Part shown: one piece after another, positions 26,867 to 34,481 of the stretch
Layout: every line of letters begins with the position of its first letter
How positions within the stretch are numbered: the stretch's first letter is position 1
NCBI RefSeq assembly: GCF_900091955.1
Contig: NZ_FMDF01000217.1
Coordinates: 1-64,000, forward strand
Source: Streptomyces sp. Ncost-T10-10d
GTDB taxonomy: Bacteria > Actinomycetota > Actinomycetes > Streptomycetales > Streptomycetaceae
Direction: 5' to 3'
Length of the DNA stretch: 64,000 nt
Notes under the pieces: generated by a model
The model's input: the letters and a program-made list of their open reading frames with translations, nothing else
Database searches by the model: none
Told to the model about the DNA's origin: nothing
Made by a program: the position numbers and the translations under genes

Positions 26867-26908
26867 GGGGTCTCCCCTGCTCGAACGAAGTCGAGAGCTT
26901 GGGGAAGG
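26867..26908 (+). repeat. 42-bp dispersed repeat, copy B (intergenic)
   Basis: Starts GGGGTCTCCCCTGCTCGAAC and ends GAGAGCTTGGGGAAGG; one mismatch to copy A at 11712-11753. It lies between nur and the YgfZ-like gene. The imperfect symmetry (CTCCCC...GGGGAAG; GCTCGAACGAAGTCGAGAGC) would let it fold into a hairpin. Confidence 0.85.
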
Positions 26909-26985
26909 AGCTATCAGGGTGTTACGGCAACGCCGCAGATGTGCGTGCCGGGCGTCGCGAGCCCGGCCGAGATCTTCAGCACCCT

Positions 26986-27456
26986 CTAGGGCTTCGGGCC
27001 GGCCGCGTCGGCCGTCCGGGCCGCAGCCTCGGACGCCGCCTTCGCCGTGCAGTCGGCGCAGCGGCCGAAGATCGCGAAGTGCTTCATGTCCGTCTCGAAA
27101 CCGAAGGTGCCCTGCAGCTTCGCGGTGAACTCGGCGACGACATCGACATCGGCCTCGATGACATTCGTACAGTCGCGGCAGACCAGATGGATGTGGTGGT
27201 GGCGGTCGGCCAGATGGTACGTCGGTGCCCCGTGACCCAGATGGGCGTGGCTGACCAGCTCCAGCTCCTCCAGGAGCTCGAGCGTCCGGTAGACGGTGGA
27301 GATGTTCACGCCGGACGCGGTCCTGCGCACCTCGGAGAGGATGTCGTCGGGCGTCGCGTGTTCCAGCGTGTCGACGGCTTCCAGGACAAGCTGCCGCTGC
27401 GGCGTCAGACGATAGCCGCGCTGCCGGAGATCGGTCTTCCAGTCGGTGCTCACCAC
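26986..27456 (-). CDS. nur: Nickel-responsive Fur-family repressor Nur
   Basis: The 156-residue protein starts at the GTG at 27456, giving MVSTDWKTDLRQRGYRLTPQ. It is nearly the sequence I recall for S. coelicolor Nur: NISTVYRTLELLEELELVSH in the winged helix, the His-rich DRHHHIHLVCRDC metal region, and FGFETDMKHFAIFGRCADC. Nur-Ni represses nickel uptake genes and the Fe superoxide dismutase sodF, and indirectly allows Ni-SOD. The C-terminus carries an extra Ala/Thr/Pro-rich tail. The upstream in-frame extension (MLTRSYTG) is probably not translated. Confidence 0.93.
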   Translation of the reverse strand: MVSTDWKTDLRQRGYRLTPQRQLVLEAVDTLEHATPDDILSEVRRTASGVNISTVYRTLELLEELELVSHAHLGHGAPTYHLADRHHHIHLVCRDCTNVIEADVDVVAEFTAKLQGTFGFETDMKHFAIFGRCADCTAKAASEAAARTADAAGPKP

Positions 27457-27526
27457 AGGCCCAGTGTAGGACCGGGTGAGCACCTGTCCGCAGCTTTGCG
27501 CCAGGGGAAACCCGTGAACGGCCGGA

Positions 27527-28099
27527 CTACTTGAAGAAGGCGATGCCGTCGTCCGGCAGGTCGCCGAGGCTCTTCGCCATCGCCTCGACCTCTTCCGGGG
27601 TGACGGTCTTCTTCAGATGCGCCGACATGTACGGGCGCAGCTCCACCTCGGGGGTGGCCTTCTCGCCGACCCACATCAGGTCGCTCTTCACATAGCCGTA
27701 GAGACGCTTGCCACCGCTGTACGGGCCGGAGGCCGCGGTCCGGGCCACCGCGTCGGTGACCAGGTCGATCTGCGGCTTCTTGTCGGCCAGCTCGCCGTAC
27801 CAGATCTCGATGACGCCCTGGTCGCGGACCATGACGACCTCGACCTTGCGGTCCTTGTCGATACGCCAGTAGCCGGACTCGGACTCCAGCGGCCTGACCT
27901 TCTTGCCCTCGGAGTCGAGCACCCAGGTGTGCGAGACGTACTCCAGGAAGTCCCGGCCGTCGTGACTGAAGGAGACTTCCTGGCCGAAGTTGCACTGTTC
28001 GGCGCCGGGGAAGTCGGAGACACCTGCGCCCGCCCAGTTGCCGAGGAGGAAGGCCAGCGGGACGAGGTCCGGGTGGAGGTCGGACGGGATCTCGATCAT
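27527..28099 (-). CDS. Nitrobindin-like (FABP-type beta-barrel) protein
   Basis: The 190-residue protein begins MIEIPSDLHPDLVPLAFLLG. The GNWAGAG...FP element near residue 20 is the GxWxGxG motif of nitrobindin/THAP4-like ten-stranded heme-binding barrels, and EVSFSHDGRDFLEYVSHTWV and ESGYWRI are family features. Canonical members bind ferric heme through a C-terminal His; the tail here (DGIAFFK) has no obvious His in that position, so heme binding is uncertain. Some actinobacterial members are apo barrels. It lies just upstream of nur on the same strand. Confidence 0.8.
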   Translation of the reverse strand: MIEIPSDLHPDLVPLAFLLGNWAGAGVSDFPGAEQCNFGQEVSFSHDGRDFLEYVSHTWVLDSEGKKVRPLESESGYWRIDKDRKVEVVMVRDQGVIEIWYGELADKKPQIDLVTDAVARTAASGPYSGGKRLYGYVKSDLMWVGEKATPEVELRPYMSAHLKKTVTPEEVEAMAKSLGDLPDDGIAFFK

Positions 28100-28218
28100 G
28101 AGCGGCTCAGACGATCTGTGAGGTGGGGGCGGGTGACTGCGGACGTGACGCATCGGGCATGAGTGTCACATGCGTGACGGGGGGTTACCCGCGCGCACGG
28201 AGGCGGGGGCAGCCGGGG

Positions 28219-28320
28219 TCAGCGCTGACCCTGGTACAGCTTCTTCACGGTCACGGCGGCGAAGGCGAGAACGCCGACGCAGACCAGGACCAGCAGGGCG
28301 GAGAAGAATGCCTCAAGCAC
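28219..28320 (-). CDS. 33-residue single-span membrane peptide
   Basis: GTG start at 28320 with AAGGAG 6 nt upstream, TGA at 28219-28221. The product reads MLEAFFSALLVLVCVGVLAF and then AAVTVKKLYQGQR: one transmembrane helix followed by a short basic tail. It is too short for most gene finders, but codon bias, ribosome-binding site and topology are convincing. It lies downstream of, and on the same strand as, the three membrane-anchored proteins ending at 28433. Confidence 0.7.
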   Translation of the reverse strand: MLEAFFSALLVLVCVGVLAFAAVTVKKLYQGQR

Positions 28321-28432
28321 GGGAGCTCCTTGGAACGAGCGGTATGGCAGCAATAGGGGCCGGGCCCCAGCCTAATGGGTTGGGGCCCGGCCCGTCGGTT
28401 CGGGGCTTGCCCGGGGATCGCCGAGCGGCAGG

Positions 28433-29302
28433 TCAGCCCAGCAGCTGGTTCTGCAGGATCAGCGTCTGGTGGAACGGAACGCTCTCCGTACCCTCCTTGC
28501 CCTCGCGGGACTGGACGACGAGCGCGAGCGTGTCGCCGGCGACCAGGTAACCCTGGCGGACCTGCGCCTCGCCGTACGGCTTCGCCTCGTCGTACGCGTA
28601 CGACGCGGTGCCCTCCACCTTGCCGCCGCCGCTCCAGCCTTCGTCGAGAACCGTCTCGGGCGCCCCGACGAGCGGCACGCCGGATCCGGTGCCGGCGATC
28701 GAGTCCATGACGTACTGGGCGAAGGCCGTCGAGTTGAACTGGACGAGATAGATCCGGGTCGCCGTGCCGTCCGGCATGGTCCAGCCGCGGGCGGCGACGT
28801 GCCGCGGAGCCGAGTCCTTCAGTGTCTGCGTGATGTCGGAGCGCTTGCCCTGCACATACTCGGAGAGGTACTGCTCCGTGCTCACCCAGCCGCCGTCGAG
28901 CTTCTTGTCCACGGTTGCTCCGGCCGGGGCGGGCAGCAGCAGACTGCGCAGGTCGGCGTGGTGGATCTCGGCGACATTGCCGTCGCTGTACGGGCGGGGC
29001 GAACCGGCCGGGAGCGCGGGCAGGCCGAGCTCGGGATAGTCCCAGCGGCCATCGCTCTCGGTCGCCAGACCGGGCACGTCGGTGCGCTCCATCGAGGTGA
29101 TTCCGGCGGCCGCACCGGCACCGAGACCGCCGCACACCAGAACGGCCGCCGTCCACCGGGCGACGGCCCGCAGGACACGCCGGGGCGGCTCGGGAGCCGG
29201 CGGCGGGGCCGACGGAGGCTCGGGCGCCTGCGGTACGGGGATGGCCTCGGCGGGCGCGGTCCCGGCGGGCGCGGCGGGCGTTTCCGTCGTCTGGTCGGTC
29301 AT
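28433..29302 (-). CDS. Membrane-anchored extracytoplasmic protein (third of three)
   Basis: The 289-residue protein starts at the ATG at 29302 with GGGGGAG 6 nt upstream. A Pro/Ala-rich cytoplasmic N-terminus (~45 residues) precedes one transmembrane helix (VARWTAAVLVCGGLGAGAAA) and a ~210-residue outer domain. Elements such as DLRSLLLPAPAG, RIYLVQFNSTAFAQYVMD and GYLVAGDTLALVVQSREGKE resemble parts of the two upstream proteins. Its start overlaps the previous stop by ATGA. No family was recognised; the outer domain looks like a binding domain. Confidence 0.8.
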   Translation of the reverse strand: MTDQTTETPAAPAGTAPAEAIPVPQAPEPPSAPPPAPEPPRRVLRAVARWTAAVLVCGGLGAGAAAGITSMERTDVPGLATESDGRWDYPELGLPALPAGSPRPYSDGNVAEIHHADLRSLLLPAPAGATVDKKLDGGWVSTEQYLSEYVQGKRSDITQTLKDSAPRHVAARGWTMPDGTATRIYLVQFNSTAFAQYVMDSIAGTGSGVPLVGAPETVLDEGWSGGGKVEGTASYAYDEAKPYGEAQVRQGYLVAGDTLALVVQSREGKEGTESVPFHQTLILQNQLLG

Positions 29303-30108
29303 ACGTACTCCCCCGGAGACGCGATGTGGTTGAGCTGGTCCTTCAGGAGTTCGGCGACGGCCGTCCGGTCGAACGGCTTGGTGCCGGACGCCGAGACGCT
29401 GATGCTCAGCTCGCCGTCGTACGCCAGGCAGTTCATCGACTCGATGGAGTCCTTGCTGCCCTTGCGCAGGACGTAGCACTTGGCGTTCCTCGTGTGCCCC
29501 TTGATCTTCGGCTCCTGGCGGAAGATGCCGATGGACTCCAGGAGGCCCGTCCTGAAGGTGTAGAGGCTCCGGACGGCCTTCTTGTCCTTCATCCGCATGA
29601 TCTCGGTGCTGATCGCCAGGCTGTTGCCGTCCCCGGTATAGGAACGGGCGGCGATGCCCTCGATACGGAGCTTGTCGATCTGCTTCTCGTAGGCCCGGCG
29701 CTCCTTGCCCGCGAGACCGTGGGCGCTCTCCTTCATGGCGGCGGTCGCCTTCTTGCCGCTCTGCTCGCCGTCGCTGCCCAGCTCCCCGTTGTCGGGGCCG
29801 AGCCGGTAGCCGGTCGGGACCGGCAGCAGCAGCTTGCTGAGCTCGGTGGAGGCCCGGCCCCGGGCCACGTCACCGGCCGGGTCCTTGCCCGGCTTGTGCG
29901 CGGGCTCCTCCCAGAGGGCGGTCCTGGCGCTGCGGTCGGCGTCGTCCACCGTGCTCTTGGCGTACGCGGCCGCGCCTCCGACCGCGGCGATCACCAGCAC
30001 GACGGGAAGCGCCGTGAGGATCACCCGGCGTGCCCGGCCGGAGGCGGCGGTCCCGGCAGCGTCGGCGTTCTCGTCGGGTGTGGTCACCTGCGTGGTCACG
30101 TCGTTCAC
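29299..30108 (-). CDS. Membrane-anchored extracytoplasmic protein (second of three)
   Basis: The 269-residue protein has a short acidic N-terminus, one transmembrane helix (about residues 30-50: ILTALPVVLVIAAVGGAAAY) and an outer domain containing STELSKLLLPVPTGYRLGP. A charged helical insert and a Cys pair (AKCYVLRKG and ESMNCLAYDG) could form a disulfide outside the cell. It shares the L-LLLP-P-G element and overall layout with its neighbours, suggesting ancient duplication. It overlaps both neighbours by 4 bases, so the three are translated from one message. Confidence 0.8.
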   Translation of the reverse strand: MNDVTTQVTTPDENADAAGTAASGRARRVILTALPVVLVIAAVGGAAAYAKSTVDDADRSARTALWEEPAHKPGKDPAGDVARGRASTELSKLLLPVPTGYRLGPDNGELGSDGEQSGKKATAAMKESAHGLAGKERRAYEKQIDKLRIEGIAARSYTGDGNSLAISTEIMRMKDKKAVRSLYTFRTGLLESIGIFRQEPKIKGHTRNAKCYVLRKGSKDSIESMNCLAYDGELSISVSASGTKPFDRTAVAELLKDQLNHIASPGEYV

Positions 30109-31049
30109 AGGCGCTCCAGCTGTCGCTCGGCCAGCGTCCGGATGTCCTTCTTGCTGATCGGTACGGTGTCGTAGATGTGGATGTCGGCCGCGATGTCGCC
30201 GCGGTACACGGTGGCCCTGGCGTGGTAGGACGGCAGATAGCCCGGCTTCCGGTCGACCTCGTAGAGGTAGTAGCGGCCGTTGCCGCTGCCCTTGATCGCA
30301 TCGCCGTCGTTGCCCGCGCCGATCTCGGTTCCGGACATGTACGAAAGCTGGCCCTCGGCGAAGTCCTGGGCCCCCTGGACGGTTCCCGAGCCGAACTGCA
30401 CGAGATATGTCTCGGCGGTGCGGTACTGCCCGCGCTTCCAGGTGGCGCCCGCGATCCGGCGTATGTCGTTCTCCAGGAAGTACTCGTACATGGGGCCCTC
30501 CTCCTTGTAGGAGCGGGCGTAGATGTCCACGCCCAGCCAGCCGTCACCGAAGCCCGGCACCGACCTGTCGTCGTCGCTCCAGCCCGAGGGCCTGTCGGCG
30601 AGCAGCTTGCGCAGGTCGCCGTCCGTCCTGACCCGACGGTCCTGGGACGCGGGCAGCGGGTCGGGGGCCTTGCCCGGGGGCAGTGCCTTCGCCGGGTACG
30701 CCAGATCGGGCTGCGACAGGGCGGGCAGCGGGGTCGGGGCGCGTCCGGCCTGCACGTCGTAGCCCACGGCGGTGCCGCCTGCGATGCCGAGCACCGCGGC
30801 AGCGGCGATCAGCAGCGCCGTACGCCCGCGCGGTCGCTTCGCGACGGGCGCGGCGACCGGTGCGGCCCCGGGCTCAGCCACGGGCACCGACTCGGACACG
30901 GGCTGGGGCTCGGGTCCGGGTCCGGGTCCGGCCTCGGGCACCGGCTCCGTCGTCTCTCCCACCGGCGATGGCTCTACGGCACCGGCCGGTATCTCCTTCG
31001 CGGCGAGCGGCCCGGCCGGCCCATCAGAAATAGTGTCATTCGGTTCCAA
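30105..31049 (-). CDS. Membrane-anchored extracytoplasmic protein (first of three)
   Basis: The 314-residue product starts at a TTG at 31049 (MEPNDTISDG), chosen for the GGGGGGA 6 nt upstream; a GTG at 31064 is possible. A long Pro/Glu/Gly-rich cytoplasmic segment (~75 residues, with repeated PGPG/PVAxP) precedes one transmembrane helix (TALLIAAAAVLGIAGGTAVG) and an outer domain with TDGDLRKLLADRPSGW, RTAETYLVQFGSGTVQGAQD and a C-terminal KKDIRTLAERQLERL. It heads the three-gene operon and is divergent from the DsrE-like gene. Function unknown. Confidence 0.78.
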   Translation of the reverse strand: MEPNDTISDGPAGPLAAKEIPAGAVEPSPVGETTEPVPEAGPGPGPEPQPVSESVPVAEPGAAPVAAPVAKRPRGRTALLIAAAAVLGIAGGTAVGYDVQAGRAPTPLPALSQPDLAYPAKALPPGKAPDPLPASQDRRVRTDGDLRKLLADRPSGWSDDDRSVPGFGDGWLGVDIYARSYKEEGPMYEYFLENDIRRIAGATWKRGQYRTAETYLVQFGSGTVQGAQDFAEGQLSYMSGTEIGAGNDGDAIKGSGNGRYYLYEVDRKPGYLPSYHARATVYRGDIAADIHIYDTVPISKKDIRTLAERQLERL

Positions 31050-31155
31050 TTGGGGTCCCCCCACGAGACCAGAGGCGCTGATTCCGTTATCTGCGCACAC
31101 ACCTGACTGCCACCGAGGAGATGAGGTTGCCCACCCGACGATTACAGTTCGGCAT

Positions 31156-31518
31156 ATGCCGAAGAAGCTCGTGATCAAGGTGACTGCCGGTGCCGACTCA
31201 GCCGAGCGCTGCTCGCAGGCGTTCACGGTGGCCGCGGTCGCCGTCGCCAGCGGCGTGGAGGTCTCGCTCTGGCTGACCGGTGAATCCTCCTGGTTTGCTC
31301 TGCCGGGGCGCGCCGCGGAGTTCGAACTGCCGCATGCCGCGCCGCTGCCGGATCTGATCGAGTCGATCCAGGCGGGCGGGCAGATCACCCTGTGCACGCA
31401 GTGCGCGGCCCGTCGCGACATCACCGAGCAGGACGTCCTGGAGGGCGTACGGATCGCGGGCGCCCAGGTCTTCGTCAGCGAGATCATGGCCGCCGACGTC
31501 CAGGCCCTCGTCTACTGA
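31156..31518 (+). CDS. DsrE/DsrF-like family protein
   Basis: The 120-residue protein begins MPKKLVIKVTAGADSAERCS and shows the DsrE fold pattern: a beta-strand with a Gly-rich turn, then VAAVAVASGVEVSLWLTGES, a Cys pair in TLCTQCAARRDI, and AGAQVFVSEIMAADVQALVY. In sulfur-oxidising bacteria such Cys residues relay sulfur; here the role is unknown but the sulfurtransferase gene is ~1 kb away. The ATG is not preceded by a ribosome-binding site, so the transcript may be leaderless. Confidence 0.8.
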   Translation: MPKKLVIKVTAGADSAERCSQAFTVAAVAVASGVEVSLWLTGESSWFALPGRAAEFELPHAAPLPDLIESIQAGGQITLCTQCAARRDITEQDVLEGVRIAGAQVFVSEIMAADVQALVY

Positions 31519-31537
31519 CGCACCCGCGCCGTACCCG

Positions 31538-31795
31538 CTACCGCCGCTTCTTGCCGTCGAGCTCGTCCCACCACTCGTCGGACTGCGGGTCGCCCGACGG
31601 ATCGTCCCACCAGCGGTCCTCCGGCCCCCGGCGGTTGGCGACCATGGCCGCGACGGGCGGGATCACCATGGCGACGACGCACATTGCTATCGCGGCGGGC
31701 ATCGACCACAGCCTGACAAAGGACCAGGCCGACACGAAGAGGACGATGCAGCCGCCCATCATGAGGAAATAGCCGCGACGGCGTCGGGCGTACAT
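31538..31795 (-). CDS. DUF3099 family small membrane protein
   Basis: The 85-residue protein begins MYARRRRGYFLMMGGCIVLF. It has two transmembrane helices (about 11-28 and 33-52) and an acidic Trp-rich cytoplasmic tail (EDRWWDDPSGDPQSDEWWDE). The pattern fits actinobacterial DUF3099, of unknown function. It is convergent with the DsrE-like gene, 19 bp apart. Confidence 0.8.
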   Translation of the reverse strand: MYARRRRGYFLMMGGCIVLFVSAWSFVRLWSMPAAIAMCVVAMVIPPVAAMVANRRGPEDRWWDDPSGDPQSDEWWDELDGKKRR

Positions 31796-31835
31796 AACTC
31801 AAGCGTAGGCCCCGCCCCCGCCCACGCGAACGGCG

Positions 31836-31890
31836 CGAAGGGCCGTACCCCGCTTCAGAAGGCGTCCAACCCCTGGGGTACGGCCCTTCG
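31836..31890 (-). terminator. Terminator of the sulfurtransferase-DUF1416 operon
   Basis: Perfect 16-bp arms CGAAGGGCCGTACCCC/GGGGTACGGCCCTTCG with a 23-nt loop, about 98 nt past the DUF1416 stop on the minus strand. It separates this operon from the DUF3099 gene. Confidence 0.75.
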
Positions 31891-31987
31891 GCCGGTAAGG
31901 CGTCGCGGGAGCTCCGGGCCGGTCCGGCGGACACGGTCCGGCGCGGCGGCTCGAAGCCCGCGAAGCGGCACGAGGCCGCGTTCGGAA

Positions 31988-32275
31988 CTAGACGGCGATC
32001 GCGACCTCGGAGAGGCCACCGGTCTGCGCCACGACCGTGCGGTCGGCGCTGCCGCCCGGGACGAGGGCGCGCAGCGTCCACGTGCCCTCGGCCGCGTAGA
32101 AGCGGAACTGTCCGGTCGCCGAGGTCGGGACCTCCGCGGTGAACTCGCCGGTCGAGTCCAGCAGGCGCACGTAACCGGTGACGGGCTCGCCGTCGCGGGT
32201 CACGCTGCCCTGGATGGTGGTCTCACCGGGCTTGATGGTCGAAGCGTCGGGGCCGCCGGCCTTTGCTCCACACAT
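31988..32275 (-). CDS. DUF1416 domain-containing protein
   Basis: This 95-residue protein (MCGAKAGGPDASTIKPGETT) carries an N-terminal Cys at position 2 and a beta-rich carboxypeptidase-regulatory-like fold (QGSVTRDGEPVTGYVRLLDS, then RFYAAEGTWTLRALVPGG). DUF1416 (SseC in mycobacteria) is almost always encoded directly downstream of the CysA/SseA-type sulfurtransferase, as here (51-bp gap), so it probably assists sulfur transfer. Its exact role is unknown. Confidence 0.9.
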   Translation of the reverse strand: MCGAKAGGPDASTIKPGETTIQGSVTRDGEPVTGYVRLLDSTGEFTAEVPTSATGQFRFYAAEGTWTLRALVPGGSADRTVVAQTGGLSEVAIAV

Positions 32276-32326
32276 GGTGTTCTGTCCTTCTGGGTCGGGG
32301 GTCGTGCTGGTCCGGGTCGTGCGGAG

Positions 32327-33172
32327 TTACTTGTTGGCGCCGAGCTCGATCGGCACACCCACGAGGGAGCCGTATTCGGTCCACGAACCGTCGTAGTTCT
32401 TGACGTTCTCCTGGCCGAGCAGCTCGTGCAGCACGAACCAGGTGAGCGCGGAGCGCTCTCCGATACGGCAGTACGCGATGGTGTCCTTCGCCAGGTCGAC
32501 CTGCTCGTCCTCGTAGAGGGCCTTGAGCTCGTCGTCCGACTTGAAGGTGCCGTCGTCGTTGGCGTTCTTCGACCACGGGATGTTGCGGGCGCCCGGCACG
32601 TGGCCGGGGCGCTGGGACTGCTCCTGCGGGAGGTGCGCCGGGGCGAGCAGCTTGCCGCTGAACTCGTCGGGCGAACGCACGTCGACCAGGTTCAGGCTGC
32701 CGATCGCCTTCACGACGTCGTCGCGGTAGGCGCGGATCGACTCGTCCTGCGGCTGGGCCTTGTACTCGGTGGCCGGGCGCGACGGGATCTGGTCGCCGTC
32801 GACCAGGTCGCGGGAGTCGAGCTCCCACTTCTTGCGGCCGCCGTCGAGCAGGCGGACGTCCTGGTGGCCGTAGAGCTTGAAGTACCAGAACGCGTAGGAG
32901 GCGAACCAGTTGTTGTTGCCTCCGTAGAGGACGACAGTGGTGTTGTTGCCGATGCCCTTCTCGGACAGCAGCTTCTCGAAGCCGGCCTGGTCGATGAAGT
33001 CACGGCGGACCGGGTCCTGGAGGTCCTTGGTCCAGTCGATCCGGATCGCGTTCTTGATGTGGTTCTTCTCGTACGCCGAGGTGTCCTCGTCGACCTCGAC
33101 GAGAGCGATCTTCGGGTCGTCGAGGTGGGCCTCGACCCAGTCGGCGTCTACCAGGACGTCACTGCGGCTCAT
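32327..33172 (-). CDS. Thiosulfate sulfurtransferase (rhodanese)
   Basis: The 281-residue protein starts MSRSDVLVDADWVEAHLDDP at the ATG at 33172 with GGAGGAG 6 nt upstream. It has tandem rhodanese domains; the C-terminal one holds the active-site Cys in AYCRIGERSALTW. The family (CysA2/SseA) moves sulfane sulfur from thiosulfate or mercaptopyruvate to cyanide or thiols. It is co-transcribed with DUF1416. A Cys-rich reading frame upstream ends by an ATGA overlap with this start, an arrangement known from cysteine-responsive attenuation in mycobacteria. Confidence 0.92.
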   Translation of the reverse strand: MSRSDVLVDADWVEAHLDDPKIALVEVDEDTSAYEKNHIKNAIRIDWTKDLQDPVRRDFIDQAGFEKLLSEKGIGNNTTVVLYGGNNNWFASYAFWYFKLYGHQDVRLLDGGRKKWELDSRDLVDGDQIPSRPATEYKAQPQDESIRAYRDDVVKAIGSLNLVDVRSPDEFSGKLLAPAHLPQEQSQRPGHVPGARNIPWSKNANDDGTFKSDDELKALYEDEQVDLAKDTIAYCRIGERSALTWFVLHELLGQENVKNYDGSWTEYGSLVGVPIELGANK

Positions 33173-33270
33173 TCTGTTCTCCTCCGGGGCAGTTTGCGGC
33201 GAGATGATGCGAGACGGTGCGTTTTGATACGCAGATGTACGGCGGCACAGGGTGCGGCACACGTGCACAG
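33169..33270 (-). other. Candidate Cys-rich leader reading frame
   Basis: A frame reading LCTCAAPCAAVHLRIKTHRL, then a short basic tail, ends in a TGA that overlaps the sulfurtransferase ATG (ATGA). Three Cys occur in seven residues. I cannot find a convincing start codon: the frame is open much further upstream (to about 33582), so the 5' limit is a guess. The neighbouring frame also has two Cys (VCRTLC). Elsewhere, 33271-33658 contains no gene I can support. Confidence 0.35.
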
Positions 33271-33658
33271 GCGATCGGGATGGGCCCTGACATCGGTCGA
33301 AGGGCCGGGGAATGCGAGGTGCCGAAGGCTCCCGCTCAGACAGTGCGACAGAGCATGGCGGCGACGCGGCACAGGTCCACTGCCCGCCGCTTCGTGAGAT
33401 CCGCCCGTCCCCGCTGTGGGAGACCGCCAATAGAGCACTGCATGGGACCGATCGTAGGGAGGTGCGGGCGGGCATGTCACCGCCGTGTCGTATCGTGAGA
33501 CTCGATCGTCCGTGATGCGAGACGCGCATGGCGTTTCGGCTTCCCCCGCGTCGGTCCCTCGCTGTCGGCGCCCGTCGGTCATCTGCGGATCGGACGCGGC
33601 CGTCTCAATATGTGGCGTGCAGGGTCATTGAAGCCCCTGCCCCATGTGCCGGTCGGTC

Positions 33659-34348
33659 CTATCCGGCGAGCCGTACGTCCGTGCCCGTCACCGAGATCTC
33701 CAGGCCGTCGGCGGTCGGCTGGATCTTCTGCAGCTTCAGACCGCTGGGCAGACCGCCGACCTCCCGCTCGAAGTCGGTCTTCTTGCGCACCAGACCCTCC
33801 AGCCCCGGGATGCCCTCGCCCGGCACCTTGTCCGCGTGCACCTTGAGCGTGTGGCCGTCGACCAGGGTGACGGTGGAGAGCACACTGCGCGAGAGCGGGT
33901 TGCCGACGATGTCGACCGTGCCGGTCACCTTCACCTTGCCGTTGCCGCCGTACTCGACGACGACGCCGTCGCTGGCGGTCTTGGTCAGGTCCTCGTACGA
34001 GATGACGGCGGTGCCGGTGGCACGGGCGGCGGTGGCGCTGGAGTAGCCGTCGGCGAGCTTCACCTCGTGCAGCGCGGCGTTCATCCGGCTGATCCGGATC
34101 CTGCGGCCGTTGGCGTCGGTCTCGATGCCGGTGATCTCGACATCGACCTCGTCGAGCTGGTCTCCGGCCACCTGCGTCAGGAACGGGAATCCCTTGATGG
34201 AGACGTCCGTCGAGCCGATCGTGGCGCCGGTGACCTGGACCCGCCCCTCGACCTCCGACTCGACGAAGTACACCGCCACCCGGTCGACGGCGACGAAGAT
34301 CCCGCCCAGAACCACCGCTATGACCAGCAGTATTCGCAGTGCACGCAT
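33659..34348 (-). CDS. LmeA family (DUF2993) phospholipid-binding protein
   Basis: The 229-residue product starts MRALRILLVIAVVLGGIFVA, with a GGGGAAG stretch upstream of the ATG at 34348. The N-terminal hydrophobic segment is a signal anchor. A long beta-rich domain follows (VSIKGFPFLTQVAGDQLDEV is the DUF2993 hallmark; then IRISRMNAALHEV and LKLQKIQPTADGLEISVTG). Mycobacterial LmeA binds phosphoinositides and acts in lipomannan elongation in the periplasm; the Streptomyces role is not established. Confidence 0.88.
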   Translation of the reverse strand: MRALRILLVIAVVLGGIFVAVDRVAVYFVESEVEGRVQVTGATIGSTDVSIKGFPFLTQVAGDQLDEVDVEITGIETDANGRRIRISRMNAALHEVKLADGYSSATAARATGTAVISYEDLTKTASDGVVVEYGGNGKVKVTGTVDIVGNPLSRSVLSTVTLVDGHTLKVHADKVPGEGIPGLEGLVRKKTDFEREVGGLPSGLKLQKIQPTADGLEISVTGTDVRLAG

Positions 34349-34481
34349 GCCCGCTCTTCCCCCACCCTGCATCCGGCCGGACCCCTGGCGCCGATGCGTC
34401 CACGTACGGATGCACAGCGCGCCCGGGGTGATCGACGAGCGCGCGCCCCCCTTCGGTTCCCGAGGGCGATACCGTTCCGCG

